From Pseudomonadota bacterium (GTDB taxonomy: Bacteria; Pseudomonadota; Gammaproteobacteria; Enterobacterales; Enterobacteriaceae): 50,651 nucleotides of DNA. A program made the position numbers and the translations under genes. The number at the start of each line of letters is the position of its first letter. Position 1 is the first letter of the stretch. The notes below the pieces were generated by a model. It was not told the DNA's origin. It ran no database searches and saw only the letters and a list, made by a program, of their open reading frames with translations. Of this stretch, positions 44,048 to 50,651 are shown piece by piece. The stretch is taken from the NCBI GenBank assembly GCA_018261615.1, contig JAGTSE010000030.1:1-50651 (forward strand), in the 5' to 3' direction.

Positions 44048-45232
44048 TTACAGCACGACACCCGCAAAAGCGGCGGAGAGCAGGCTCACCAGCGTTGCCC
44101 CGTACACCAGGCGCAGGCCAAAGCGGGAGACGGAATTGCCTTGCTGCTCATTCAGCCCCTTAATGGCACCCGCAACGATGCCAATTGAGGCAAAGTTGGC
44201 AAACGACACCAGGAACACTGACAAAATCCCCAATCCGCGCGGCGTCATCTGTGCAGCGATTTTTTGCAGTTCAATCATTGCCACAAACTCATTAGCCACC
44301 AGCTTGGTGGCCATGATGCTGCCAGCATGCAGCGCATCACTGAGTGGAATACCAATCAGCCAGGCTAACGGATAGAAAACATAGCCGAGGATTTGCTGGA
44401 AACTGATACCGAATAGCGCAGAGAAAAGGGCGTTAACGGCGCTAATCAGGGCGATAAAGCCGATCAGCATTGCCAGAATAATCATCGCTACTTTGAAACC
44501 TGCCAGAATATATTCACCGAGCATTTCAAAGAAACTTTGCGATTCGTGGAGTTTTTCCAGTTTTATTTCTGCTTCCGCTTGCGGGCGTGCGGGATTAATG
44601 ACCGACAGCACGATAAAAGTACTGAACATATTCAGGATCAGCGCTGCGACCACATATTTTGCATCCAGCATGGTCATATAAGCGCCGACGATCGACAGCG
44701 AAACCGTCGACATTGCCGTGGCGGCCATAGTGAACAGTCGGCGTGAAGAAAGGTCGGCGAGTATCCCTTTGTAGGCAATGAAGTTTTCTGACTGACCAAG
44801 GATCAGCGAGCTGACGGCGTTAAAGGATTCCAGCTTGCCCATACCGTTGAGTTTCGACAGCAGGGTGCCGATCAGACGAATAAAAATGGGCAGGATCCGC
44901 CAGTGTTGCAAAATGCCGATCAACGCCGAAATAAAAATGATGGGGCACAGCACACCCAGGAAAATAAATGCCAGCCCTTTTTCGCTCATGCCGCCGAAAA
45001 CAAAACCCGTGCCTTCACCGGCGAATTTCAGCAGCGCTTCGAAGAAACCGGAAACATATTTAATCAGCGTTAATCCGCTTTGCGCATGCAGGAAAAACCA
45101 GGCCAGCACCATTTCGATGACGATCAATTGCAGGATAAAGCGAAAACGAATTTGTCGCCGGTCGAAACTCACCAGCCAGGCGAGCGCGAGGATCACCACC
45201 AACGCCAGCAGAAAGTGTAGAAAGTTAATCAT
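44048..45232 (-). CDS. NupC-type concentrative nucleoside transporter
   Basis: CNT-family proton:nucleoside symporter of 394 residues, closer to E. coli NupC than to NupX or Psu[32 protein letters not shown] and [28 protein letters not shown] are nearly shared with NupC. About 8-10 helices. The canonical nupC lies elsewhere in E. coli (near mntH), so this is probably a second, paralogous carrier; the window cannot show whether a canonical copy also exists. It is divergent from efeU and has no obvious partner gene. Confidence 0.85.
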   Translation of the reverse strand: MINFLHFLLALVVILALAWLVSFDRRQIRFRFILQLIVIEMVLAWFFLHAQSGLTLIKYVSGFFEALLKFAGEGTGFVFGGMSEKGLAFIFLGVLCPIIFISALIGILQHWRILPIFIRLIGTLLSKLNGMGKLESFNAVSSLILGQSENFIAYKGILADLSSRRLFTMAATAMSTVSLSIVGAYMTMLDAKYVVAALILNMFSTFIVLSVINPARPQAEAEIKLEKLHESQSFFEMLGEYILAGFKVAMIILAMLIGFIALISAVNALFSALFGISFQQILGYVFYPLAWLIGIPLSDALHAGSIMATKLVANEFVAMIELQKIAAQMTPRGLGILSVFLVSFANFASIGIVAGAIKGLNEQQGNSVSRFGLRLVYGATLVSLLSAAFAGVVL

Positions 45233-45432
45233 ATCTCTAATTTTTCAGATAAATGGAGGAAGTATTTAGCCATAGCCGCGAGATGCGGTAAACATAAAGT
45301 TAATGCTTTGTAAGCTAAGTTGTCGCTTTATTTCAACCACTTCTGCATAAGGGCCGCTTCGCCAAGGTTAGCCTGCTATCCGTTTACATCCAGTTATTAT
45401 TCTTGTCATATTTCGCTTGAGTTTCTTGTTAT

Positions 45433-45451
45433 CGTAATGATAATCACTATC
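45433..45451. promoter_or_regulatory. Fur box upstream of efeUOB
   Basis: CGTAATGATAATCACTATC matches the 19-base Fur consensus GATAATGATAATCATTATC at 16 positions. It lies 58 bases before the efeU start, so iron repression of the operon is expected, as in E. coli. Confidence 0.8.
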
Positions 45452-45508
45452 AATGCAATTTACTTTTCTTTGCAACCGTTGACTGCACATGACTCAGGGG
45501 CGTTCTCC

Positions 45509-46342
45509 ATGTTTGTTCCATTTCTTATTATGTTACGTGAAGGCCTCGAAGCGGCGCTGATCGTCAGTCTGATTGCCAGCTACCTGAAACGAACCCAGCG
45601 CGGACGCTGGATTGGGGTGATGTGGATTGGTGTCTTCCTTGCCGCCGCGCTCTGTCTGGGGCTGGGAATTGCCATCAACGAAACCACCGGTGAGTTTCCG
45701 CAAAAAGAGCAGGAGCTGTTTGAGGGGATTGTCGCGCTGATTGCCGTTGTGATCCTCACCTGGATGGTGTTCTGGATGCGCAGGGTGTCGCGCAACGTCA
45801 AAGTTCAGCTTGAGCAGGCAGTGGATAACGCACTGGCGCGCAGTAGTCATCACGGCTGGGCGCTGATTTTGATGGTTTTTTTCGCCGTCGCGCGTGAAGG
45901 GCTGGAATCGGTGTTCTTTCTGCTGGCGGCATTCCAGCAGGATCTCGGTATCTGGCCGCCGCTTGGCGCAATGCTTGGGCTGGCAACGGCTATGGCGCTG
46001 GGCTTTCTGCTCTACTGGGGCGGGCTCCGCCTTAATCTCGGCGCGTTTTTCAAATGGACCAGCCTGTTCATCCTGCTGGTGGCCGCCGGTCTGGCAGCTG
46101 GTGCTATCCGCGCTTTCCATGAAGCCGGTTTGTGGAATCAATTCCAGGATGTGGCTTTCGATTTAAGCAACGTGCTCACTACGCATTCGCTGATGGGTAC
46201 CTTGCTGGAAGGCATTTTTGGTTATCAGGAAGCGCCGAGCATTAGCGAAGTCTTTGTCTACTTTGCCTACTTGATCCCGGTGTTGGTGCTGTTTGTTTTG
46301 CCTACACGCTCAGGTGCGCAGTCTTCGCAGGCGGCCTCCTGA
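45509..46342 (+). CDS. efeU: Ferrous iron permease EfeU (intact)
   Basis: Ftr1-type iron permease, 277 residues with seven transmembrane helices. Both REGLE iron motifs are present: [10 protein letters not shown] (near residue 8) and [12 protein letters not shown] (near 130). The start is the ATG at 45509, after AGGGG, giving the family's usual N-terminus [12 protein letters not shown]; the frame is open upstream. Unlike E. coli K-12, where efeU is frameshifted, this copy is full length. First gene of efeUOB. Confidence 0.94.
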   Translation: MFVPFLIMLREGLEAALIVSLIASYLKRTQRGRWIGVMWIGVFLAAALCLGLGIAINETTGEFPQKEQELFEGIVALIAVVILTWMVFWMRRVSRNVKVQLEQAVDNALARSSHHGWALILMVFFAVAREGLESVFFLLAAFQQDLGIWPPLGAMLGLATAMALGFLLYWGGLRLNLGAFFKWTSLFILLVAAGLAAGAIRAFHEAGLWNQFQDVAFDLSNVLTTHSLMGTLLEGIFGYQEAPSISEVFVYFAYLIPVLVLFVLPTRSGAQSSQAAS

Positions 46343-46391
46343 TGACATTCACTACTTTGTAGTTACAACATACTTATTTAAGGGAAGGGTC

Positions 46392-47519
46392 ATGGCTATT
46401 CATTTTCGTCGTAGTGCTTTGCAGGTAGGGATCGCGGCGCTGATGTCTTGCGCTTTCGGGGGACAAGCTGCGGATGTTCCGCAGGTGAAGGTCACGGTCA
46501 CGGACAAGCAGTGTGAGCCGATGAACCTGACCGTTAACGCGGGCAAAACGCAGTTCATTATCGTCAACCACAGCCAGAAAGCGCTGGAATGGGAGATCCT
46601 CAAGGGTGTGATGGTGGTGGAAGAGCGTGAAAATATCGCGCCAGGATTCAGCCAGAAGCTGACCGCCAATCTGCAACCTGGCGAATATGATATGACCTGC
46701 GGCTTGCTCACTAACCCGAAAGGGAAACTGGTGGTCAAAGGCTCGGCAATTGCGGATGCGGCAAAAGGCGATGCATTGTTGAGCCTGAGTGGGGCAATTA
46801 CTGCGTATAAAGCCTATGTCGTGGCGGAAACCGCGCAGCTGGTCTCCGGCACGAAAGCCTTTACCGACGCGGTAAAAGCCGGGAATATTGAAAAAGCGAA
46901 AGCGCTGTATGCGCCAACCCGCCAGCACTATGAACGTATCGAGCCGATTGCTGAACTCTTCTCCGATCTGGATGGCCGTATTGATGCCCGTGAAGATGAT
47001 TACGAGCACAAAGCGGACGATCCGAAGTTCACCGGTTTCCATCGCCTGGAAAAAGCCCTGTTTGGCGATAACAGCACCAAAGAGATGGGCAAATATGCCG
47101 ATCAGCTCAACAGCGATGTGCTGGATCTGCAAACGCGCATTAGCGAACTGGCTTTCCCACCGTCAAAAGTGGTGGGAGGGGCAGCTGATTTGATTGAAGA
47201 AGTCGCGGCAAGCAAAATCAGCGGCGAAGAAGATCGTTACAGTCACACCGATCTGTGGGACTTCCAGGCCAACATTGATGGCGCCCAGAAAATTGTCGAT
47301 CTGCTGCGCCCGCAACTGCAAAAAGAGAATGCGGAGTTACTGGCGAAAGTCGATGCCAACTTCAAGAAAGTGGATACCATTCTGGCGAAATACCGCGCTA
47401 AAGATGGCTATGAGACGTACGACAAACTGACTGATACCGACCGTAATGCTCTGAAAGGGCCGATCACCACGTTGGCGGAAGATCTGGCGCAACTGCGCGG
47501 CGTGCTTGGGCTGGATTAA
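46392..47519 (+). CDS. efeO: Periplasmic iron-uptake protein EfeO
   Basis: A 375-residue periplasmic protein as in E. coli. Signal peptide about 1-27. An N-terminal cupredoxin domain (residues about 30-120) is followed by the helical M75 (imelysin-like) domain with [11 protein letters not shown] near 217, whose HxxE motif binds metal. It is proposed to deliver ferrous iron to EfeU. The 49-base gap to efeU has AAGGG before the ATG. Confidence 0.94.
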   Translation: MAIHFRRSALQVGIAALMSCAFGGQAADVPQVKVTVTDKQCEPMNLTVNAGKTQFIIVNHSQKALEWEILKGVMVVEERENIAPGFSQKLTANLQPGEYDMTCGLLTNPKGKLVVKGSAIADAAKGDALLSLSGAITAYKAYVVAETAQLVSGTKAFTDAVKAGNIEKAKALYAPTRQHYERIEPIAELFSDLDGRIDAREDDYEHKADDPKFTGFHRLEKALFGDNSTKEMGKYADQLNSDVLDLQTRISELAFPPSKVVGGAADLIEEVAASKISGEEDRYSHTDLWDFQANIDGAQKIVDLLRPQLQKENAELLAKVDANFKKVDTILAKYRAKDGYETYDKLTDTDRNALKGPITTLAEDLAQLRGVLGLD

Positions 47520-47523
47520 CAAT

Positions 47524-48807
47524 ATGAAGCAACATGATGATCATGGCGTCAGTGAACCTTCGCGCCGCCGTTTACTGAAAGGGATGGGCGCGCTGGGAGG
47601 CACGTTCGCAATTGCTGGCGGATGCCCGATTGCCCACGCAGCAAAACCACAGAGTGCGCCGGGGACGCTGTCGCCGGATTCGCGGATGGAGAAGCAGCCT
47701 TTTCTCGGGGCGCATCAGGCCGGGATTTTGACGCCGCAGCAGGCGTCAATGATGTTGGTGTCCTTCGATGTGCTGGCTGCGGATAAGGCCGATCTTGAAC
47801 GTTTGTTTCGCTTACTGACACAGCGCATCACTTTTCTCACTTCCGGCGGCCCGGCACCAGATACGCCAAACCCGCGGTTACCGCCAATGGATTCCGGCAT
47901 TCTCGGGCCGTATATCGCGCCGGATAACCTGACGGTCACCGTTTCCGTTGGACAGTCTCTGTTCGATACACGTTTTGGTTTGCAGGCGCAGATGCCGAAA
48001 AAGCTGCAAAAGATGGAACGCTTCCCCAATGATTCGCTGGATGCGGCATTGTGTCACGGTGATTTACTCATCCAGATATGCGCCAATACGCAGGATACGG
48101 TGATTCACACGCTGCGCGATCTCATTAAGCACACGCCGGATTTACTCAGTGTGCGCTGGAAGCGGGAAGGGTTTATCTCCGATCATGCGGCGCGCAGTAA
48201 AGGCAAAGAGACACCGGTGAATCTGCTGGGATTTAAAGATGGCACTGCCAACCCGGACAGCAGCAATAACGCGTTGATGAATGAAGTCGTCTGGGTCACC
48301 GGCGATCAAGGTGAACCGGCCTGGGTCGTTGGCGGCAGTTATCAGGCGGTGCGGGTTATCCAGTTCCATGTCGAGTTCTGGGATCGCACGCCACTGAAAG
48401 AGCAGCAAACGATTTTTGGGCGTGATAAGCACTCTGGCGCGCCGCTGGGCATGCAGAAAGAACACGATGTTCCGGATTACACGAAAGATCCGGATGGTGA
48501 TGTGATTGCTCTCGACAGCCACATTCGTCTGGCGAACCCGCGAACCAAAGAGACGCAATCAAGTCTGATGATGCGCCGGGGCTATAGCTATTCACTGGGG
48601 GTGACGAACGCTGGTCAACTTGATATGGGCTTGCTGTTTGTCTGTTATCAGCATGATCTGGAGAAAGGTTTCCTGACGGTGCAAAAACGGCTTAACGGCG
48701 AGGCGCTGGAAGAATATATCCGCCCGATTGGCGGCGGTTACTTCTTTGTTTTGCCTGGCGTGAAAGATGCAAATCACTATCTTGCCCAATCTCTGCTCGA
48801 AGCGTAA
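47524..48807 (+). CDS. efeB: Tat-exported DyP-type heme peroxidase EfeB
   Basis: A 427-residue DyP peroxidase. The N-terminus [14 protein letters not shown] is a twin-arginine signal, so the folded heme protein is exported to the periplasm. The family motif GFKDGTANP carries the catalytic Asp and the proximal His lies in the C-terminal half. It acts in low-pH ferrous iron uptake with EfeUO and can deferrochelate heme. The ribosome site is weak; the start fits the family and lies 4 bases after efeO. Confidence 0.95.
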   Translation: MKQHDDHGVSEPSRRRLLKGMGALGGTFAIAGGCPIAHAAKPQSAPGTLSPDSRMEKQPFLGAHQAGILTPQQASMMLVSFDVLAADKADLERLFRLLTQRITFLTSGGPAPDTPNPRLPPMDSGILGPYIAPDNLTVTVSVGQSLFDTRFGLQAQMPKKLQKMERFPNDSLDAALCHGDLLIQICANTQDTVIHTLRDLIKHTPDLLSVRWKREGFISDHAARSKGKETPVNLLGFKDGTANPDSSNNALMNEVVWVTGDQGEPAWVVGGSYQAVRVIQFHVEFWDRTPLKEQQTIFGRDKHSGAPLGMQKEHDVPDYTKDPDGDVIALDSHIRLANPRTKETQSSLMMRRGYSYSLGVTNAGQLDMGLLFVCYQHDLEKGFLTVQKRLNGEALEEYIRPIGGGYFFVLPGVKDANHYLAQSLLEA

Positions 48808-48813
48808 AGATCC

Positions 48814-48839
48814 TATCCTGCCTGCCTGTGGGCAGGATA
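48814..48839 (+). terminator. Hairpin after efeB
   Basis: TATCCTGCC (48814-48822) and GGCAGGATA (48831-48839) form a 9-bp stem followed by a T-rich TTCTATC. Likely efeUOB transcript end. Confidence 0.6.
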
Positions 48840-49348
48840 TTCTATCATCTGTTGCATTTCGACATGCTTTTTCTGCCATCCAGCTATCATTTTTTCGTAT
48901 GAGAAAGTATCTGTTATCTTTTTGTAATATTCATATCAGAGACTCTTTGCAACCACGCAGAGCGTTTGCACGTTATGAATGGGTGAAAATAATATTGCAA
49001 CGATGCTACTTTTTGATGTAATTAGTTAAAGCGTTTTTCCCTGCGGTGATGAAGTTCTTCAGGAGATCGCGGATGATGGTAAAGTCCTGTAGCGGACACT
49101 CAAAAAGATCACGTAAGACCCGGCACGGAGATATCCCCTCCGGCAACGACTTCTTCGCCCCTGAATTTTCCTCCTCTTTTTTCATACCCGATTTCAACGA
49201 TGTGACCGGCGATGCTGCCTGTCGCTCAGCCACATCATATTCAAAGGCAAGAAAAGGCTTACAAGGAAGCCAACCCTCAGACGTTTGTGCGCATAGTCGT
49301 GTCGAAACAGACGCGCGTGATGTAAACCAACAACTCAAGGTGCTATCC
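48840..49348 (+). other. Leader region upstream of the phoH core start
   Basis: About 510 bases with no other gene. It holds the Pho-box candidate at 48911-48928 and an open frame joined to phoH from 49046. Within that frame AGGAG at 49061-49065 sits seven bases before an ATG at 49073, so this stretch may encode an N-terminal extension instead of being untranslated. Confidence 0.5.
48911..48928 (+). promoter_or_regulatory. Pho-box candidate for phoH
   Basis: CTGTTAT-CTTT-TTGTAAT resembles the PhoB site of two CTGTCAT repeats 11 bases apart, with 6 of 7 and 5 of 7 matches. In E. coli phoH is induced by phosphate starvation through PhoB. It lies 145 bases before the alternative start at 49073. 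Confidence 0.5.
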
Positions 49349-50137
49349 ATGGGAAGACAAAAAGCCGTGATCAAAGCTCGTCGTGAAGCAAAACGCGTGC
49401 TGAGACGTGATTCACGCAGTCATAAACAACGTGAAGAAGAGTCGGTCACCTCGCTTGTGCAGATGAGTGGCGTAGAAGCAATTGGCATGGCGCGGGACAG
49501 TCGTGATACCTCTCCTATTGCCGCTCGCAATGAAGCTCAGGCGCACTACCTGAATGCTATCGAGAGTAAACAACTGATCTTCGCAACCGGTGAAGCGGGA
49601 TGCGGAAAAACGTGGATTAGCGCGGCGAAAGCGGCGGAAGCACTGATCCATAAGGACGTAGAAAGGATTATTGTTACCCGGCCGGTCCTGCAAGCTGACG
49701 AAGATCTCGGCTTCTTACCTGGCGATATTTCGGAGAAGTTCGCGCCATATTTCCGGCCCGTCTATGACGTGCTGGTTAAACGCCTTGGCGCGTCCTTTAT
49801 GCAATACTGCCTGCGCCCAGAGATTGGTAAGGTGGAAATCGCGCCGTTCGCCTATATGCGCGGACGTACCTTCGAAAATGCGGTCGTCATTCTTGATGAG
49901 GCTCAGAACGTCACCGCTGCGCAAATGAAGATGTTTTTGACTCGCCTCGGGGAAAACGTGACGGTAATTGTCAACGGCGATATCACCCAGTGCGACCTGC
50001 CTTCCAGAGTTAAATCGGGGCTGAGTGATGCGCTGGCGCGTTTTGAGGAAGATGAGATGATTGGCGTGGTACGCTTTAACAAAGATGACTGCGTACGCTC
50101 CGCACTCTGTCAGCGTACGCTGCTGGCTTATGATTGA
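49349..50137 (+). CDS. phoH: Phosphate-starvation-inducible ATPase PhoH
   Basis: P-loop ATPase of 262 residues from the ATG at 49349. A basic N-terminus MGRQKAVIKARREAKRVLRR is followed by the PhoH domain: Walker A ATGEAGCGKT (near residue 75), TRPVLQADEDLGFLPG, and Walker B VVILDEAQN. It resembles the helicase/NYN-type PhoH family; its biological role is unsettled. The frame continues upstream, and an ATG at 49073 preceded by AGGAG would give a 354-residue protein, the length listed for some E. coli PhoH annotations. Confidence 0.9.
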   Translation: MGRQKAVIKARREAKRVLRRDSRSHKQREEESVTSLVQMSGVEAIGMARDSRDTSPIAARNEAQAHYLNAIESKQLIFATGEAGCGKTWISAAKAAEALIHKDVERIIVTRPVLQADEDLGFLPGDISEKFAPYFRPVYDVLVKRLGASFMQYCLRPEIGKVEIAPFAYMRGRTFENAVVILDEAQNVTAAQMKMFLTRLGENVTVIVNGDITQCDLPSRVKSGLSDALARFEEDEMIGVVRFNKDDCVRSALCQRTLLAYD

Positions 50138-50153
50138 TGTTATCTCAACGCAA

Positions 50154-50175
50154 GAACCCGGCTTTTGCCGGGTTC
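50154..50175 (+). terminator. Terminator after phoH
   Basis: GAACCCGGC-TTTT-GCCGGGTTC, a perfect 9-bp stem with a 4-base loop. It lies between the convergent phoH and the shikimate-dehydrogenase-like gene; no T tract follows. Confidence 0.65.
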
Positions 50176-50193
50176 AGACTGCGGATCGTGAGA

Positions 50194-50553
50194 TCAGCCC
50201 CTATCCCGATCCTTTTTGTCATGCAGCATAAACTCAAGCATCAATGTAATCTGCGCTGCGAGCATGATCCGTCCGGAATGTGTGCATAAATGGCGCTGCT
50301 GTGCCGCAGCGAGCAACGCCGTTGTCTCCGGGAAAATAATGATATCGCAGACCACAGACTGCGGGTTGAGCGCCATAAGCGAGAAGGGGAGTTCTTGCGT
50401 CCCGCCCATGCCAACGGAGGTGGCATTAATGGCAATATCAACCTCTGCGGGTTTATCGTTGCCCACCCGAAACTGCACCTGCGGATAGAAAACCGACAAT
50501 TCACGGATAAGTGCTTCAGCCCGGCTGACGGTGCGGTTAATGATGGCGGTGAG
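50194..50553 (-). pseudogene. Shikimate/quinate dehydrogenase-like gene, C-terminal part only
   Basis: About 120 C-terminal residues of an AroE-like protein: AIINRTVSRAEALIREL (the NADP adenine-binding NRT motif), AINATSVGM (family hallmark) and the C-terminal GRIMLAAQITLMLEFML. The catalytic N-terminal half with its Lys and Asp is missing. Further upstream the frame reads through a GC-rich palindromic tract (APKGRGPGKGRV) and meets an in-frame TGA at 50632-50634. Either the gene is broken by a repeat or the window boundary is an artefact. Confidence 0.5.
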
Positions 50554-50560
50554 GGGGGAT

Positions 50561-50651
50561 TGACTCGCTTCGCTCGCCGTTACTCGGCCCTTCCCTGGGC
50601 CTCGCCCCTTCGGGGCCAACGCAGGCGTTGTTCAAAAACGCTCCCGGCGTT
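50561..50651. repeat. Tract of four adjacent short palindromes at the window edge
   Basis: In succession: GGCCC-TTCCCT-GGGCC (50586-50601), GCCCC-TTC-GGGGC (50604-50616), AACGC-AG-GCGTT (50618-50629) and AACGC-TCCCG-GCGTT (50637-50651), with TCGCTTCGCTCGCCG before them. The last two share the same arms. It interrupts the shikimate-dehydrogenase-like frame and looks like a mosaic intergenic repeat; the family was not recognised, and it continues beyond the window. Confidence 0.5.

Noticed and set aside
46374..47132. 252-codon minus-strand open frame opposite efeO
   Set aside because: Shadow of efeO without ribosome site or recognisable domain.

Overview
The window looks like chromosomal DNA of a Klebsiella/Kosakonia/Enterobacter-type member of the Enterobacteriaceae. 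The genes are dense, moderately GC-rich and enterobacterial in style. The backbone order agp-yccJ-wrbA-ymdF-rut-putA/putP-efeUOB-phoH is that of E. coli near 23 min, and many products match E. coli proteins almost residue for residue. I name no species. No tRNA, rRNA, CRISPR array, insertion sequence or prophage gene was seen.

Region 1 (1-20291) is a purine-catabolic supercluster. In order it holds the first codons of a divergent gene (probably hpxD), hpxR, hpxO, hpxPQT, guaD, hpxC, hpxSAB, hpxWXYZ, hpxU and hpxFGHIJK. Together these cover guanine to xanthine (GuaD), urate to 5-hydroxyisourate (HpxO), then OHCU (HpxT) and allantoin (HpxQ), racemisation (HpxA), allantoate (HpxB), ureidoglycine (HpxK), transamination to oxalurate (HpxJ), and the oxalurate/oxamate branch (HpxWXYZ). 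Set (hypo)xanthine hydroxylation (HpxDE) would lie just left of the window. Gene content and compact layout resemble the 23-gene hpx cluster reported for Klebsiella oxytoca M5al; in K. pneumoniae the same genes are reported as three separate loci. I find sigma-54 (GG-N10-GC) promoter candidates before hpxO, hpxP, guaD, hpxC, hpxW and hpxF, NtrC-type palindromes at hpxO/hpxP and hpxF, and a NAC-type site in the hpxS promoter. The whole block reads as a nitrogen-limitation island.

Region 2 (20292-24824) begins with a scar of gene fragments (a 34-codon tail and a truncated HxlR regulator), followed by agp, yccJ, wrbA, ymdF and a DMT-family exporter. Region 3 (24805-29819) is the pyrimidine-ring pathway rutABCDEF with divergent rutR, a near-perfect sigma-54 promoter and a RutR operator. 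rutG, the usual last gene, is absent here, and the convergent DMT gene sits in its place.

Region 4 (29816-37485) is accessory compared with E. coli: a small LprI-like periplasmic protein, then a six-gene operon for an LsrB/RhaS-type sugar ABC importer, an FGGY pentulose kinase and a SIS-domain protein related to arabinose-5-phosphate isomerase but with two active-site positions changed. Its substrate is unknown, and it is the best candidate here for an undescribed system.

Region 5 (37552-50651) holds a REP-like palindrome, putA/putP with PutA-type operator repeats, a DUF3574 lipoprotein, a second NupC-type nucleoside transporter, the iron system efeUOB (efeU intact, Fur box upstream), phoH with a Pho-box candidate, and the C-terminal part of a shikimate-dehydrogenase-like gene whose upstream portion is replaced by a tract of short palindromes at the window edge. 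Start codons were chosen by Shine-Dalgarno context and family length; sites are by eye against consensus and are untested.
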